Source: JANXPZ01 sp033853925
Lineage (GTDB): Bacteria; Eisenbacteria; RBG-16-71-46
NCBI GenBank assembly: GCA_033853925.1
Contig: JAWOLC010000047.1
Coordinates: 1 to 64,000, forward strand
Length of the DNA stretch: 64,000 nucleotides
Direction of reading: 5' to 3'
Part shown: piece by piece, positions 49,365 to 60,506 of the stretch
How positions within the stretch are numbered: position 1 is the first letter of the stretch
Layout: each line of letters begins with the position of its first letter
Program-made: the position numbers and the translations under genes
The notes under the pieces: model-generated
What the model saw: the letters and a program-made list of their open reading frames with translations, nothing else
Told to the model about the DNA's origin: nothing
Databases searched by the model: none

Positions 49365-52300
49365 CTAGCGCCGATCTTTGCGAGGTCGCGGAGAACTGCG
49401 AGCCTGCCTGCCCTTGTACCTGCGGAGACGGTAGCGGAGCGACTGCTCGGTCATCCCCAACTCGCGCGCCGCCCGGCTCTGGTTGCCGCCGCAGCGCTCG
49501 AGGGTCTCCCGGACCATCTGCCGCTCCACGTCGGCGATCACGTCCGCGAGGCGCCGGCCCCGCCCGACCCGCAGGCGCGGCGGCCGACCCTCCAGATCGC
49601 GCGGCAGGGGCCGCGGCTGCAGGACGCGCCCGGGGGTCATGGCCATCACCCGCTCGATGTAGTTCTGCAGCTCTCGCACGTTGCCGGGCCAGTCGCTCTG
49701 CATCAGGGCCGCCAGGAACTCGGGTGACAGCTCGGGAGCCTCGCGCTCCTGCTGCTGCGCGAAGTGCGCGGTGAAGTACTGGGCCAGGGCGGGGATGTCG
49801 GCCTTGCGCTCCCGCAGCGGAGGCACCTCGATGGGGATGACGTTCAGCCGGTAGTAGAGATCCTCGCGGAACGCCCCCTCCTCGATGCGCTGGGTGAGGT
49901 CGCAGTTCGTGGCGGCGATGATGCGCACGTCCACGGGAACGGCGCGGCCGCCGCCCACCGGAGTGATCTCCCGGTTGGCGATGGCGGAGAGGAGAGCCAC
50001 CTGTTGCGAGAGGGGCATGTCCCCGATCTCGTCCAGGAACAGCGTCCCGCCGTGAGCCTGCACGAAGCGGCCCTCCCGGCCTCGCACGCCCGTCGCCACG
50101 TTCGGCAGGATGCCGAACAGCTCGCTCTCGAGCAGCGTCTCGGGAATGGCGCCGCAGTTCACCGCGACGAAGGGTCCCAGGTGGCGGCGGCCGCTGTGAT
50201 GCAGGGTGCGCGCGATCAGCTCCTTGCCGGTGCCGTTCTCCCCCGTGAGGAGCACGGTGGTGGAGGTCTGCGCCGCGCGCTCCACCAGGGCCAGGACCTT
50301 CTGCATCGCCGAGCTGCGGCCGATGAAGTTCTGCGGCTGGAAGCGCACCTCGGCTTCCCGCCGCAGCGACAGGTTCTCCCCCACCAGGAGCTCGTTCGCC
50401 CGCTGCACCTCCTCGTGGCCGCGGCTCTTCTCGATGGCCACCGCCACCAGGTGGGCGAAGCCTTCCAGCAGCCCTCGATCGGCCTCGGAGAAGACGTCCG
50501 AGCGGCGCGAGTCGTCCAGATAGACGGCGCCGATCACGTTGCCGCTCGCGTACAGGGGAACGCAGACGATCGAGCGCAGCCCCAGCCCGACTACGCTGTC
50601 GGAGCGGGCTTCGGGATCGGATGGCGCGTCGCCGATGAGGAGGCTGCCGCCGCTGCGGGCCACGCGCTCCACGACCCGGCGGCTGAAGCCCAGCGCCCGA
50701 TCCCGCGTGTCCGCGTCCACGGCCCCGTGCTCGACCACGGGAAGGAGGTTCCCGGTCTGGGAGTCGGCGAGGAGCAACACTCCTCGCTCGGCTCCGAACT
50801 GCTCCACGGCGAGCTGCATGGCGCGCTGGGTCAGCTCCGTCGGATCCGAGAACGAATCCAGCAGGCGACTCACCGAGCGGAGGAGGTCGCGGCCCTGCGC
50901 GGGCCTCGCCGCCGAGGCCCGGGAGCGTCGCAGCCAGTCCACTTCCGCCCCCAGGGCCCGCTCGCGGCCGCGACGATCCCCCAGCCGCTCGAAGGCGGCC
51001 GCCGCCTCTTGCAGCCACTCGCCGGCCGGCGTCAGCGAATCCGCCCCGGCGGCCATGGCCAGCCGGCCGAACTCCAGGGCCGCCGCCGCGCGATCGGGCG
51101 GATCCGGGAGCCCCGCGAAGGTCGCGAGGGACTGCACCGCCAGCTCGAGGCCGCGGTCCACCCGACCCTGCGCCAGAGCGCACTCCGCTTCGAGCTGCTG
51201 GACGTGCGCCTGGGCCAGAGGCGAGAGCTGCTCCGCGAGCCAGCTCCTGCAGGTGTCCTGTCGGCCGGCCGCCGCCTTGAAGTCCCCGCGCCTCGCCGCT
51301 GCCCGCCCGGACATCGCCGCCAGCAGCACGCCGGCGACGGTGCCGGCGAGGCGCGGCGCCTCCAGGGCCCGGTCGCACACCTCACCCGCTTCCTTCCAGC
51401 GCCCGGCGGCCGCGTAGAGCTGGGCGTACTCCATCTGGCACCAGCCCAGCTCTTCCGCCAGGCCCAGCTTCCTCGCCAGCGCCAGACCGCGCCGCGCGGC
51501 GCGATCGGCGGCGCGCCAGTGCCCGGCGCTGCGGTAGATCTGCGCCAGCGTGCGCCAGGCCACGGAGCCGAGCCGCGGCTGGTACGCCCGCGTCGAGCGA
51601 ACCGCGGCCCGCGCCGAGCGGAGCGCCCGGGCACCCCTTCCCGTCAGCCCGTCGAGCAGGGCCAGGTGCGTCAGAGCCACGGCCACGTGCCGCGATCGCC
51701 CGTCCTCGAGCGCCACGCGCAGAGCCTCGGCCAGGGCCTCGCGGGCCTCGGCCCAACGTCCGATCCCGAGCAGCAGGTTGCCGCGGTTGATCAGCAGCTC
51801 CCCGATCGCGAGGCGCAGGTCGTGCGCCCGAGCCTCGCCGGTGGCGTCGAGGTAGAGCTGGTCCGCGGCGCTCGCGTCCCGCGCCAGGGCGACCGCCCCT
51901 GCCCGGAGCCCCAGCGCCCGCACGCGCCCCAGGCGGTGCCCGGCGCGCGAGCACGCCTCCTCGGCCTGCCGGGCCAGACGCTCCGCTTCGGGCGCCCGAG
52001 CCAGAGCCAGGTGCACGCCGCCCAGGGTGAGCGCCGCCATCCCTGCAGCCTCGTCGTCCGCGGCCGAGTGGGCGAAGGTCAAGGCTTCTTCCGCAGCGGC
52101 CTCGGCCGCGCTCAGCTCGCCCATGCCCACGAGCCGCGTGGCGTCGTTGCAGAGCAGCAGCGAGCGAACCCGCTCGGAGGGGTTCTCGGCGAGGCCGCGG
52201 GAGACGACCCGCGCCACTTCGGCCGGCCGCCCGGCTCGCAGGTGCGCCGCCGAGAGGAGCTGCCAGAGGCCGGCGCGCGCCTGGCTCTCCGCTTGCCGCT

Positions 52301-54437
52301 CGAGCGCCCGCTCGAGGAAGGGAATGGCGGCTCGATGCCGGCCGCGCTCCAGGAGCACGCGCCCCGCGCGCTCCTGCCAGGCCGCCGCCTCCGCCGGCGC
52401 CGCCGCCAGCGCCAGGTCGGCAGCGTCCGTCACCAGCCGCTCGTCGTCGCAGGCTCCTGCCGCGGCCGCCAGCGCCTCTTCCACTCGTCCCGCCCCACGC
52501 AGGTGCGCGAAGCGCTCCGCCGCCGGGAGAGCGGCGTGAGCCAGGACCCACTCGTGCAAGCGCCGGCGCTCCTCCGCCGGGAGCGACGCCAGGATCTGCG
52601 GCGCGAGACCGGGCGGGGAGAGACTCCATCGCCCCGCCTCGTCCGGCGCCGCCAGCCCGGCCGTTCCCAGCTCCTCCAGCGCGGCGAGCGCCGCGTCCAG
52701 CTCCTCGCGGCGCGCGGGGCGCTCCCAGGCGGCCAGCCGCCTGGCGGCGGAGACGGCCGCCGGGGAGAGCGCGGCCAGGCGAGCGAGGAGCGAGGCCGCG
52801 AAGTCCGCGGGGAACGCCATGCGCTCCAGAGCCACCGGATCGACCGCCACGCCCCCTTCACCCTCGGTGAGCACGCCTTGGTCGGCCGCGCCCCGCAGCA
52901 GCTCCACGAGCAGGCCGGGGTGACCACCCGAGTGCTTCCAGAGCGCCTCGGCCAGGGCCGGAGGAACCGGTTGGTGGAGTCGAGCGGCCACCAGGCGATC
53001 GGCCGACTCACGGTCCAGCGGACCGAGCGCCAGGTGCTCCGCTCGGCCCGCGTCGATCAGGATGCGATCGTCCTCCTCGAGGCCCGCGCGGCCGCCGGGC
53101 ATGGCCCACACCCAGCGGACCTCCGCGCGCGGATGCAAGGCCATGCGCCTGAGCAGAGTGCGCGACACGCCATCGAGCTTCTCGCAATCGTCGAGCAGCA
53201 CGAGCGCGTGCGCGCCCCGGCGCCGAGCCGACCGACCCCACGCCGCAGCCGCGTCCGCGAGCAACGAGAGATCGCCCGGCGCGAAGGCCGGGGCGCCGCT
53301 CTCGAGCAGCTCGAGGGCCCGGCGCGAGAGATCCGAGGCGTCGCCTTCGGCCTCGCCTTCCACCGCCAGGCGACGCAGCACGGCGGCAGCGAGCGCGCCG
53401 GGGGCCTCGAAGGCCGCACAGGAATGGGCGATCACCGGCCTCCCGCCGAGCGTCGCCCGCACGGCCAGCTCGCGCAGCAACGCCGCCCTGCCCACACCGG
53501 CCTCGCCCGAGACGATGAACACGCTCGCGCCTTCCCCGCCCTGCGCCAGCCAGCGCTCGAGCCTCGCCAGCTCCCGCTCGCGCCCCACCAGCGTCTCGGT
53601 GCGCAGGCGGGCCGAGAGCGTGCGCCGCGCCGCGGGATGGAGGCGCTCCAGCTCGCGGCGGACCTCGCGCGCGTCGCTCGGCCGCTCGGCGGGCGCGGGC
53701 GCCATCAGGCGCAGAATGAGGCGGGCGAGCGGACCGGGGACGCCCGCTTCCTCGAGCGGCCGCGACGAAGGCGCGCCGCCCCGCGCCTCGTCCGCGAGGG
53801 GCAGCGACTCGTCCCGCGGGAAAGCCGCCTGCCCCGAGGCGACCGCGAAGAGCGTGGCGCCCAGCCCGTAGAGGTCGGCCGCGACTCCGGGCGGCTCGCC
53901 CCGCACCACCTCGGGGGCGACGTAGCCAGGCGTGCCTCGATGTCCCTCGCGGTCGCGCCCCAGGAGGGCGGCGAGCCCGAAGTCGAGGAGCCGCACCCCG
54001 GCGGGGAGAGCGGAGGGCTCCGGGCCCGGGAGCACGAGGAGGTTCGACGGCTTCAGATCGCCGTGCACGACCCCGACCCCGTGCAGCGCCTCGAGTCCGT
54101 GGGTCACCTCCGCGGCCGCGAAGGCGATCGCCGCCCAGTCCCCGGGGCGGATGGCGCGATCGATGGGCGCGCCCGGGACGTACTCCATCGTGTAGAACGG
54201 CGTGCCGTCCGGGGCGAAACCCATCTCGTGCACCGCGACCACGCTGGGATGGCGCAGGCGCGTCAGCAGCTCGAACTCGCGGCGCAAGGAGTCCGGATCG
54301 GCGCGCATCATGCCCGGATCCAGACGCTTGAGCGCGCACTCCGTCCCCGTGGAGAGATCCAGGGCCAGGTACACGGCCCCCATCCCCCCACGGCCCAGAC
54401 GCCGCAGCAGCACGTAGCGTCCCGCGAATCGCTCCAT
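49365..54437 (-). CDS. Ser/Thr kinase-ATPase-TPR-GAF-AAA+-Fis hybrid regulator
   Basis: The 1690-residue protein has six parts. Residues 1-265 are a Hanks-type kinase (GRGGMGAVY, Lys37, HGDLKPSN, LDFGLA, GTPGYVAPE), with HGD instead of HRD. About 280-560 is a MalT/AAA-16-like ATPase whose Walker A reads GEAGVGRAA (Arg317 for Lys). About 620-1130 are TPR-like helices, about 1160-1330 a GAF domain (GLGLRSIVCVPL), and about 1345-1600 a sigma-54-like AAA+ domain with intact Walker A GENGTGKE and LFLDEI. The C-terminus is a Fis helix-turn-helix (GNQSRAARELGMTEQSLRYR). The loop that should be GAFTGA reads NVATGV, so contact with sigma-54 is doubtful. The design suggests phosphorylation, ligand and protein inputs feeding one transcription output. 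It stands alone. Confidence 0.88.
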   Translation of the reverse strand: MERFAGRYVLLRRLGRGGMGAVYLALDLSTGTECALKRLDPGMMRADPDSLRREFELLTRLRHPSVVAVHEMGFAPDGTPFYTMEYVPGAPIDRAIRPGDWAAIAFAAAEVTHGLEALHGVGVVHGDLKPSNLLVLPGPEPSALPAGVRLLDFGLAALLGRDREGHRGTPGYVAPEVVRGEPPGVAADLYGLGATLFAVASGQAAFPRDESLPLADEARGGAPSSRPLEEAGVPGPLARLILRLMAPAPAERPSDAREVRRELERLHPAARRTLSARLRTETLVGRERELARLERWLAQGGEGASVFIVSGEAGVGRAALLRELAVRATLGGRPVIAHSCAAFEAPGALAAAVLRRLAVEGEAEGDASDLSRRALELLESGAPAFAPGDLSLLADAAAAWGRSARRRGAHALVLLDDCEKLDGVSRTLLRRMALHPRAEVRWVWAMPGGRAGLEEDDRILIDAGRAEHLALGPLDRESADRLVAARLHQPVPPALAEALWKHSGGHPGLLVELLRGAADQGVLTEGEGGVAVDPVALERMAFPADFAASLLARLAALSPAAVSAARRLAAWERPARREELDAALAALEELGTAGLAAPDEAGRWSLSPPGLAPQILASLPAEERRRLHEWVLAHAALPAAERFAHLRGAGRVEEALAAAAGACDDERLVTDAADLALAAAPAEAAAWQERAGRVLLERGRHRAAIPFLERALERQAESQARAGLWQLLSAAHLRAGRPAEVARVVSRGLAENPSERVRSLLLCNDATRLVGMGELSAAEAAAEEALTFAHSAADDEAAGMAALTLGGVHLALARAPEAERLARQAEEACSRAGHRLGRVRALGLRAGAVALARDASAADQLYLDATGEARAHDLRLAIGELLINRGNLLLGIGRWAEAREALAEALRVALEDGRSRHVAVALTHLALLDGLTGRGARALRSARAAVRSTRAYQPRLGSVAWRTLAQIYRSAGHWRAADRAARRGLALARKLGLAEELGWCQMEYAQLYAAAGRWKEAGEVCDRALEAPRLAGTVAGVLLAAMSGRAAARRGDFKAAAGRQDTCRSWLAEQLSPLAQAHVQQLEAECALAQGRVDRGLELAVQSLATFAGLPDPPDRAAAALEFGRLAMAAGADSLTPAGEWLQEAAAAFERLGDRRGRERALGAEVDWLRRSRASAARPAQGRDLLRSVSRLLDSFSDPTELTQRAMQLAVEQFGAERGVLLLADSQTGNLLPVVEHGAVDADTRDRALGFSRRVVERVARSGGSLLIGDAPSDPEARSDSVVGLGLRSIVCVPLYASGNVIGAVYLDDSRRSDVFSEADRGLLEGFAHLVAVAIEKSRGHEEVQRANELLVGENLSLRREAEVRFQPQNFIGRSSAMQKVLALVERAAQTSTTVLLTGENGTGKELIARTLHHSGRRHLGPFVAVNCGAIPETLLESELFGILPNVATGVRGREGRFVQAHGGTLFLDEIGDMPLSQQVALLSAIANREITPVGGGRAVPVDVRIIAATNCDLTQRIEEGAFREDLYYRLNVIPIEVPPLRERKADIPALAQYFTAHFAQQQEREAPELSPEFLAALMQSDWPGNVRELQNYIERVMAMTPGRVLQPRPLPRDLEGRPPRLRVGRGRRLADVIADVERQMVRETLERCGGNQSRAARELGMTEQSLRYRLRRYKGRQARSSPRPRKDRR

Positions 54438-54500
54438 CGCAGCTCGTGCCCCCGCAATTCCCCGCCCGGCGCGCGAGTCTCCTGCCGCGCAGGCCGCCCC

Positions 54501-54506
54501 AGTCTA
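54501..54506 (-). promoter_or_regulatory. Possible -10 element of the kinase-hybrid gene
   Basis: TAGACT on the minus strand within GGGTAGACTGGGG, 64 bp before the start codon at 54437. Same octamer GGTAGACT as before the methyltransferase and aminotransferase genes. Confidence 0.35.
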
Positions 54507-54641
54507 CCCGAGGCCAGGAATCGATGCCGAGCCCGACTCCGTGGGAGTGCTGGCGGAGCCCGGGCTCCGCCGGGAAGGACCACTCGGCCCCAGGAAGAAT
54601 CCGCCGGCCGAGCCTAATCCACCACGAGAGCCATGCCTAGC

Positions 54642-54677
54642 GGGCGCAGTGCCGCCCGTAAGGGCGCAGTGCCGCCC
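54642..54677. repeat. Two-copy tandem repeat, 16-bp units
   Basis: GGGCGCAGTGCCGCCC occurs at 54642-54657 and 54662-54677, separated by GTAA. Each unit can pair GGGCG with CGCCC, so the pair may form two small hairpins or a double binding site. Confidence 0.7.
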
Positions 54678-55122
54678 CCGCGGGCCGCGGCGGAGCGCCC
54701 GCGCCCAGCCAGCGAGCGCGTGTGACCCCCGCACACCTCGACCCGCCGCCGGGCGCATGCACCAGCGCTCCCTCCTGCTCGGCGGACGAGCGCGAGCGGG
54801 TGCGCACGGCCGCCGCTCACGCGCCGCGGGGGCGACGCCCTCCGTGCGGGCGGAGGCTTCGGCGTGAGCTGTCGAGACATGCCCTGCAGAGCCCGCCGCT
54901 GCCGCTGGGCTCGCTGGGCGAGCGAAGCCACGCGGCGACCGCTGTCAGGACGAAGCAAACTCGATGATGATCTCGACGCGGAATGATGCCCCCGTCCGAA
55001 TGCGCAGTTGTCTTCGGCCTCGCCTCTCACTAAGGTCTCGGGCCAGGCCGGGAGCGCGAACTGCTGCACGCCGGGCGAGTCCCCCGCCCTTCCCCTGAGA
55101 GGCCGCACGAGGAGATGGAGCC

Positions 55123-56004
55123 ATGCGTAGACCCACCCTGTTCGCCCTAGCTGTGGTCATCGTTCTCTTGGCCGCGGCCACTGTCGTGCTCTACCAGAAG
55201 TACCAGAAGAGCACCGTGGACTACTCCAACATGAAGTCGGCCGAGGAGACCGCCAGGACCCACTACACCGAGGCCTTCAACTCCATCGCCGAGATCCAGG
55301 ACAGCCTCAACGCGATCGCCCTCTCGGACAAGAGCGTCGGGCTGCTCTCCAAGGAGCTGCAGACGGAGCAGAACCTGCAGCAGCCGCGCGGCCAGCAGGT
55401 CCTCGACCGCATCGCCGTGATCAAGTCCAGCCTGCAGCGCACGCGAGACCGGATCCAGCGGCTCGAAGACGGGCTGAGGAAGAGCGGCGTGAAGATCGCC
55501 GGGCTGCAGAAGATGATCGCCAATCTGAAGCAGACCGTGAGCGAGAAGGAAGGGCTGGTCGCCGTGCTCTCGGGCCGCGTGGACTCGCTGCAGACGACCG
55601 TCAGCGGCCTGCAGGTCACCGTCCAGCAGGATCAGGACACGATCCACGACCAGCAGCAGAACATCGAGAACAAGCGGCGTGATCTGGCGACGATCTACTA
55701 CGTCGTCGGGACCAAGAAGGACCTCACCACGGCCGGCATCGTGAAGGCCCAGGGCGGTCTCCTCGGCATCGGCAAGACCCTGGTGCCCACGGGGGCCTTC
55801 GACGAGACCGCGTTCAAGCCGCTGGACACCGACCAGGAGACGGTCGTGCGCACCACGGTGGACAAGATCACCAAGGTGAAGGTGCTGAGCGCCCAGCCCG
55901 CGGGAAGCTACGAGCTGGAGCTCGTGGGCGGGCAGGTCGAGATCCGCATCGTGGATCCCGCGCGCTTCCGCCAGATCAAGCACTTCGTGGTCATGACGAC
56001 CTAG
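55123..56004 (+). CDS. Membrane-anchored coiled-coil protein of unknown function
   Basis: The 293-residue protein follows GAGGAGATGGAGCC. It has one N-terminal membrane helix (LFALAVVIVLLAAATVVLY). A long periplasmic coiled coil spans ~35-195, rich in Gln, Lys and Glu (TRDRIQRLEDGLRKSG, ANLKQTVSEKEGL). A small C-terminal domain begins IYYVVGTKKDLTTAGIVKAQ, then GGLLGIGKTL. The VGTKKDL--GI--GGLLGIGK pattern recurs in membrane-anchored coiled-coil proteins of Bacteroidota and related phyla, without known function. A terminator follows directly. Confidence 0.75.
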   Translation: MRRPTLFALAVVIVLLAAATVVLYQKYQKSTVDYSNMKSAEETARTHYTEAFNSIAEIQDSLNAIALSDKSVGLLSKELQTEQNLQQPRGQQVLDRIAVIKSSLQRTRDRIQRLEDGLRKSGVKIAGLQKMIANLKQTVSEKEGLVAVLSGRVDSLQTTVSGLQVTVQQDQDTIHDQQQNIENKRRDLATIYYVVGTKKDLTTAGIVKAQGGLLGIGKTLVPTGAFDETAFKPLDTDQETVVRTTVDKITKVKVLSAQPAGSYELELVGGQVEIRIVDPARFRQIKHFVVMTT

Positions 56005-56025
56005 CGTCCTGTCCCCCCCCGCGAG

Positions 56026-56050
56026 GGCCCGCGGCGATCGGCCGCGGGCC
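56026..56050 (+). terminator. Hairpin terminator after the coiled-coil gene
   Basis: GGCCCGCGGC and GCCGCGGGCC form a perfect 10-bp stem with a 5-base loop, 22 bp after the stop, followed by TTCGGCTTCC. Confidence 0.65.
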
Positions 56051-56170
56051 TTCGGCTTCCATGGCCGGGCCTGCTTGACGGCTCTGCTAGTGTGGGGTTC
56101 GGCGCGAGGCATGGTGCCCGCGCTCTTGACCCGCCGGGAGCGATCCGCCCCGGCGAGAGGAGGAAGCACG

Positions 56171-56626
56171 ATGTGCTCCCATTCCGGATGCGCCCCCCAC
56201 GGGCGCTGCGGCTGTGAGTCCACGGCCGAAGGCCGCTCCTTCGGATACCACGAACACCACCACTACCCCGGGCACTCCTACTCGGGAGGGCTCGGCGTGC
56301 GGCGCCCGCTGCGCTTCCTGGCCTGGAAGCTGGGCCTCGACGAGCCCCAGGTCGCGGAGCTGGCGACCGTGCTGAACGCGCTCAAGACCGAACGGGCGCA
56401 GGCCGAGGTGGACGACCATCGGGCGCTGGCGCTGCTGGCCGACGCGGCGCAGAGCGACCCGTTCGATCGGGGCAAGGCCGACGAGGCCGCGCGCCTGCGG
56501 GTGGATTCCGCCGGGCGCGTCGAGCAGAAGGTCGTGGAGTCGCTGGGCCGCATCCACGCGCTGCTGGAGCCGGAGCAGCGGGCGCGCCTCGCGTACCTGC
56601 TGCGCACCGGGGCGCTGGTGATGTAG
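56171..56626 (+). CDS. Spy/CpxP-like helical protein with Cys/His-rich N-terminus and no signal peptide
   Basis: The 151-residue protein follows GAGGAGGAAGCACG. Residues 1-40 have four Cys and a His-rich run (MCSHSGCAPHGRCGC, YHEHHHYPGH), a probable metal-binding segment. The remainder is helical with LGLDEPQVAELATVLNALK and LLEPEQRARLAYLL, the two LTxxQ-like motifs of periplasmic heavy-metal sensors and refolding chaperones (Spy, CpxP, ZraP). Those proteins are exported; here no signal peptide is visible, so a cytoplasmic location is inferred. A strong terminator follows. Confidence 0.72.
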   Translation: MCSHSGCAPHGRCGCESTAEGRSFGYHEHHHYPGHSYSGGLGVRRPLRFLAWKLGLDEPQVAELATVLNALKTERAQAEVDDHRALALLADAAQSDPFDRGKADEAARLRVDSAGRVEQKVVESLGRIHALLEPEQRARLAYLLRTGALVM

Positions 56627-56643
56627 CCGGCGCCGAGAGCGAC

Positions 56644-56674
56644 GAGAGCCGGGGCGGACTCCGCCCCGGCTCTC
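56644..56674. terminator. Strong bidirectional terminator
   Basis: GAGAGCCGGGGCG and CGCCCCGGCTCTC form a perfect 13-bp stem with a 5-base loop, between the convergent Spy-like and S9 peptidase genes. Confidence 0.75.
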
Positions 56675-56716
56675 TCGTCGGCGGCCTTCACCGGCCGCCG
56701 CCCCGGCTCCGTCCCG

Positions 56717-58771
<2,055 letters not shown>

Positions 58772-58883
58772 GAACACCTCCTCGCCAAGGCCCGCAAGGT
58801 GAGCCTCCCGGCATCTTAGCGCCGACCGGCGCGGCGGCACCACCGCGCGACCGCGAGGAGTTCCCCGCCGAAGAGCAGCGAAG

Positions 58884-60296
58884 CTAGGTGGCCGCCTCCT
58901 GGGTCGCGGCGCGAGGAGCGGCTTCGGGCTCGGCCGGCTTCACCTCGTCCATCAGGTAGTAGAGCCCCTCGGCCAGCGTCGGGTGGATGTACACCGCGCC
59001 CTGCAGGCGCGTGTAGGGCTGGTCGGCGAGCATCAGCGCCGCCAGGATCTGCACCACTTCGCCTCCCTCGACGCCGAGGATGCAGGCACCCAGGATCCGG
59101 TCGGTCGTGGCGTCCACGACCAGCTTCATGAGCCCCGCCGTCTCGTCGCGCTCGAGCGCCCGCGCCACCCACGACATGGGCACACGCCCGATCTTCAACG
59201 GGACTCCGCGCCTCCGGGCCTCCTTCTCCGTGAGCCCCACCCGCCCGAGTTGGGGATCGGTGAAGACGCAATACGGAGCGACGCGGCCCTCGGTGCTCAG
59301 CTTCCCGCCCCCGACGAGGTTGCCGAAGACGATCTGATAGTCGTTGTAGGAGATGTGGGTGAACGCCGGACCGCCCTTCACGTCGCCCAGGGCCCAGATG
59401 CCGGGCACGCTCGTCTCCAACCGATCGTTCACCCTGACGTAGCCCTCGCGGTCGATCTCCACGCCCGCCATCTCGAGCCCCAGGGCGTCCGTGTTCGGGC
59501 GGCGGCCGGCGGCGACGAGCAGATCGGAGCCGACGAGGGTCTCTTCGCCCTCGGCTGGCGCGACCCGGACCGCGAGGGAGCCTCCCATCCGGGCCACGCC
59601 GGTGGCCCGCGCGCCCAGGAGGAAGCGGATGCCCTCGGCCTCCAGGGCCCGCTGCAGCTCCCGCGCCACCTCCGCGTCCTCTCGGGGGAGGATCTGCGGG
59701 GAGCGCTGCACGATGGTGACGCGGCTGCCGAAGCGGGCGAACATCTGCCCGAACTCGAGGCCGACGTACCCGCCGCCCAGGACGACGAGGTGCTCCGGCA
59801 GGGTCGTCGCATTCAGCAGGCTCTCGTTCGTGTGGTACGGCACGCTCTCGAGACCCGGGAGGTCGGGCACCTGGGGCCGGGCCCCGGTGTTGAGGAAGAT
59901 ACGGGGGCTCGCCAGACGCTCCTCCCCGACCGCGACCTCGTGCGGCCGCGCGAAGCGCGCCGTGCCGCGCAGCAGGCGCAGCTTGGGGCGGCGCGCCACT
60001 TGCCTCTCCAGGCCCTCGCGGCGGCTCTGCAGCAGCGCGTCCTTCTGCGCCACGACGCGCGCCAGATCCACCGAGACCTCGCCCGCGCGGACGCCCCAGC
60101 GCGCGGCGTGGCGCGCGTAGTGCGCGACCTGCGCCCGATGGATCAGGGTCTTGGTGGGCGTGCAGCCCGTGTTCACGCAGGTTCCGCCCAGGGGCCCCGC
60201 CTCGATCAGGGCCACGCTCCAGCCGTGGTCGGCCAGGCCGAGGGCGAGCGGCACACCCGCCTGCCCGGAGCCGATGACGATCGCGTCGTAGTCCAT
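58884..60296 (-). CDS. Pyridine nucleotide-disulfide oxidoreductase, MerA-like but without the C-terminal Cys pair
   Basis: The 470-residue flavoprotein has FAD-binding VIGSGQAGVPLA, the redox-active disulfide GGTCVNTGCTPTKT, NAD(P)-binding VVLGGGYVGLEFG, the second FAD site PGIWALGDVKGG and the dimer domain with VYIHPTLAEGLYYLMDE. It belongs with dihydrolipoamide, mycothione and mercuric reductases. It lacks both the N-terminal metal-binding domain and the C-terminal Cys-Cys of true MerA, so mercury reduction is unlikely. The usual dimer-interface HPT motif is present; the physiological disulfide is unknown. It is divergent from the ABC importer across 210 bp. Confidence 0.88.
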   Translation of the reverse strand: MDYDAIVIGSGQAGVPLALGLADHGWSVALIEAGPLGGTCVNTGCTPTKTLIHRAQVAHYARHAARWGVRAGEVSVDLARVVAQKDALLQSRREGLERQVARRPKLRLLRGTARFARPHEVAVGEERLASPRIFLNTGARPQVPDLPGLESVPYHTNESLLNATTLPEHLVVLGGGYVGLEFGQMFARFGSRVTIVQRSPQILPREDAEVARELQRALEAEGIRFLLGARATGVARMGGSLAVRVAPAEGEETLVGSDLLVAAGRRPNTDALGLEMAGVEIDREGYVRVNDRLETSVPGIWALGDVKGGPAFTHISYNDYQIVFGNLVGGGKLSTEGRVAPYCVFTDPQLGRVGLTEKEARRRGVPLKIGRVPMSWVARALERDETAGLMKLVVDATTDRILGACILGVEGGEVVQILAALMLADQPYTRLQGAVYIHPTLAEGLYYLMDEVKPAEPEAAPRAATQEAAT

Positions 60297-60506
60297 GCGC
60301 TGTGCTCCTTCGGCCCGGTGGCTCTCGGCCCGCCGCGGCCTCCGCGGGTGGTGTACTCCCCGGGGGCGTTGCAGGTGTCAGTTCCCGGCCACTTCGGCGT
60401 CGTCCCCGCACGCTCCCCGGCCGGGCGCGGAGCCCGGACCCCCGAGCGACCCGGCCTCACAGGTTCTTTACGAGCCCCTCGCCTGGGCCCGCTCATCGTG
60501 AACCGG

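Larger units (their letters stand above)
54438..55122. other. Long divergent intergenic region
   Basis: 685 bp between the kinase-hybrid and coiled-coil genes. Frames here are Arg/Pro/Ala-rich and overlap on both strands, so I call none. It holds a 16-bp tandem repeat (54642-54677) and a GGTAGACT element at 54501-54508 on the minus strand. Confidence 0.5.

Noticed and set aside
49764..54617. 1617-codon open frame on the plus strand
   Set aside because: It is antisense to the kinase-hybrid gene; its translation is Arg/Gly/Pro-rich with no domain motif, a typical shadow of GC-rich coding DNA.
58884..60296. Mercuric reductase (merA)
   Set aside because: The redox disulfide matches, but the C-terminal Cys-Cys pair and the N-terminal heavy-metal domain are missing and there are no other mer genes.
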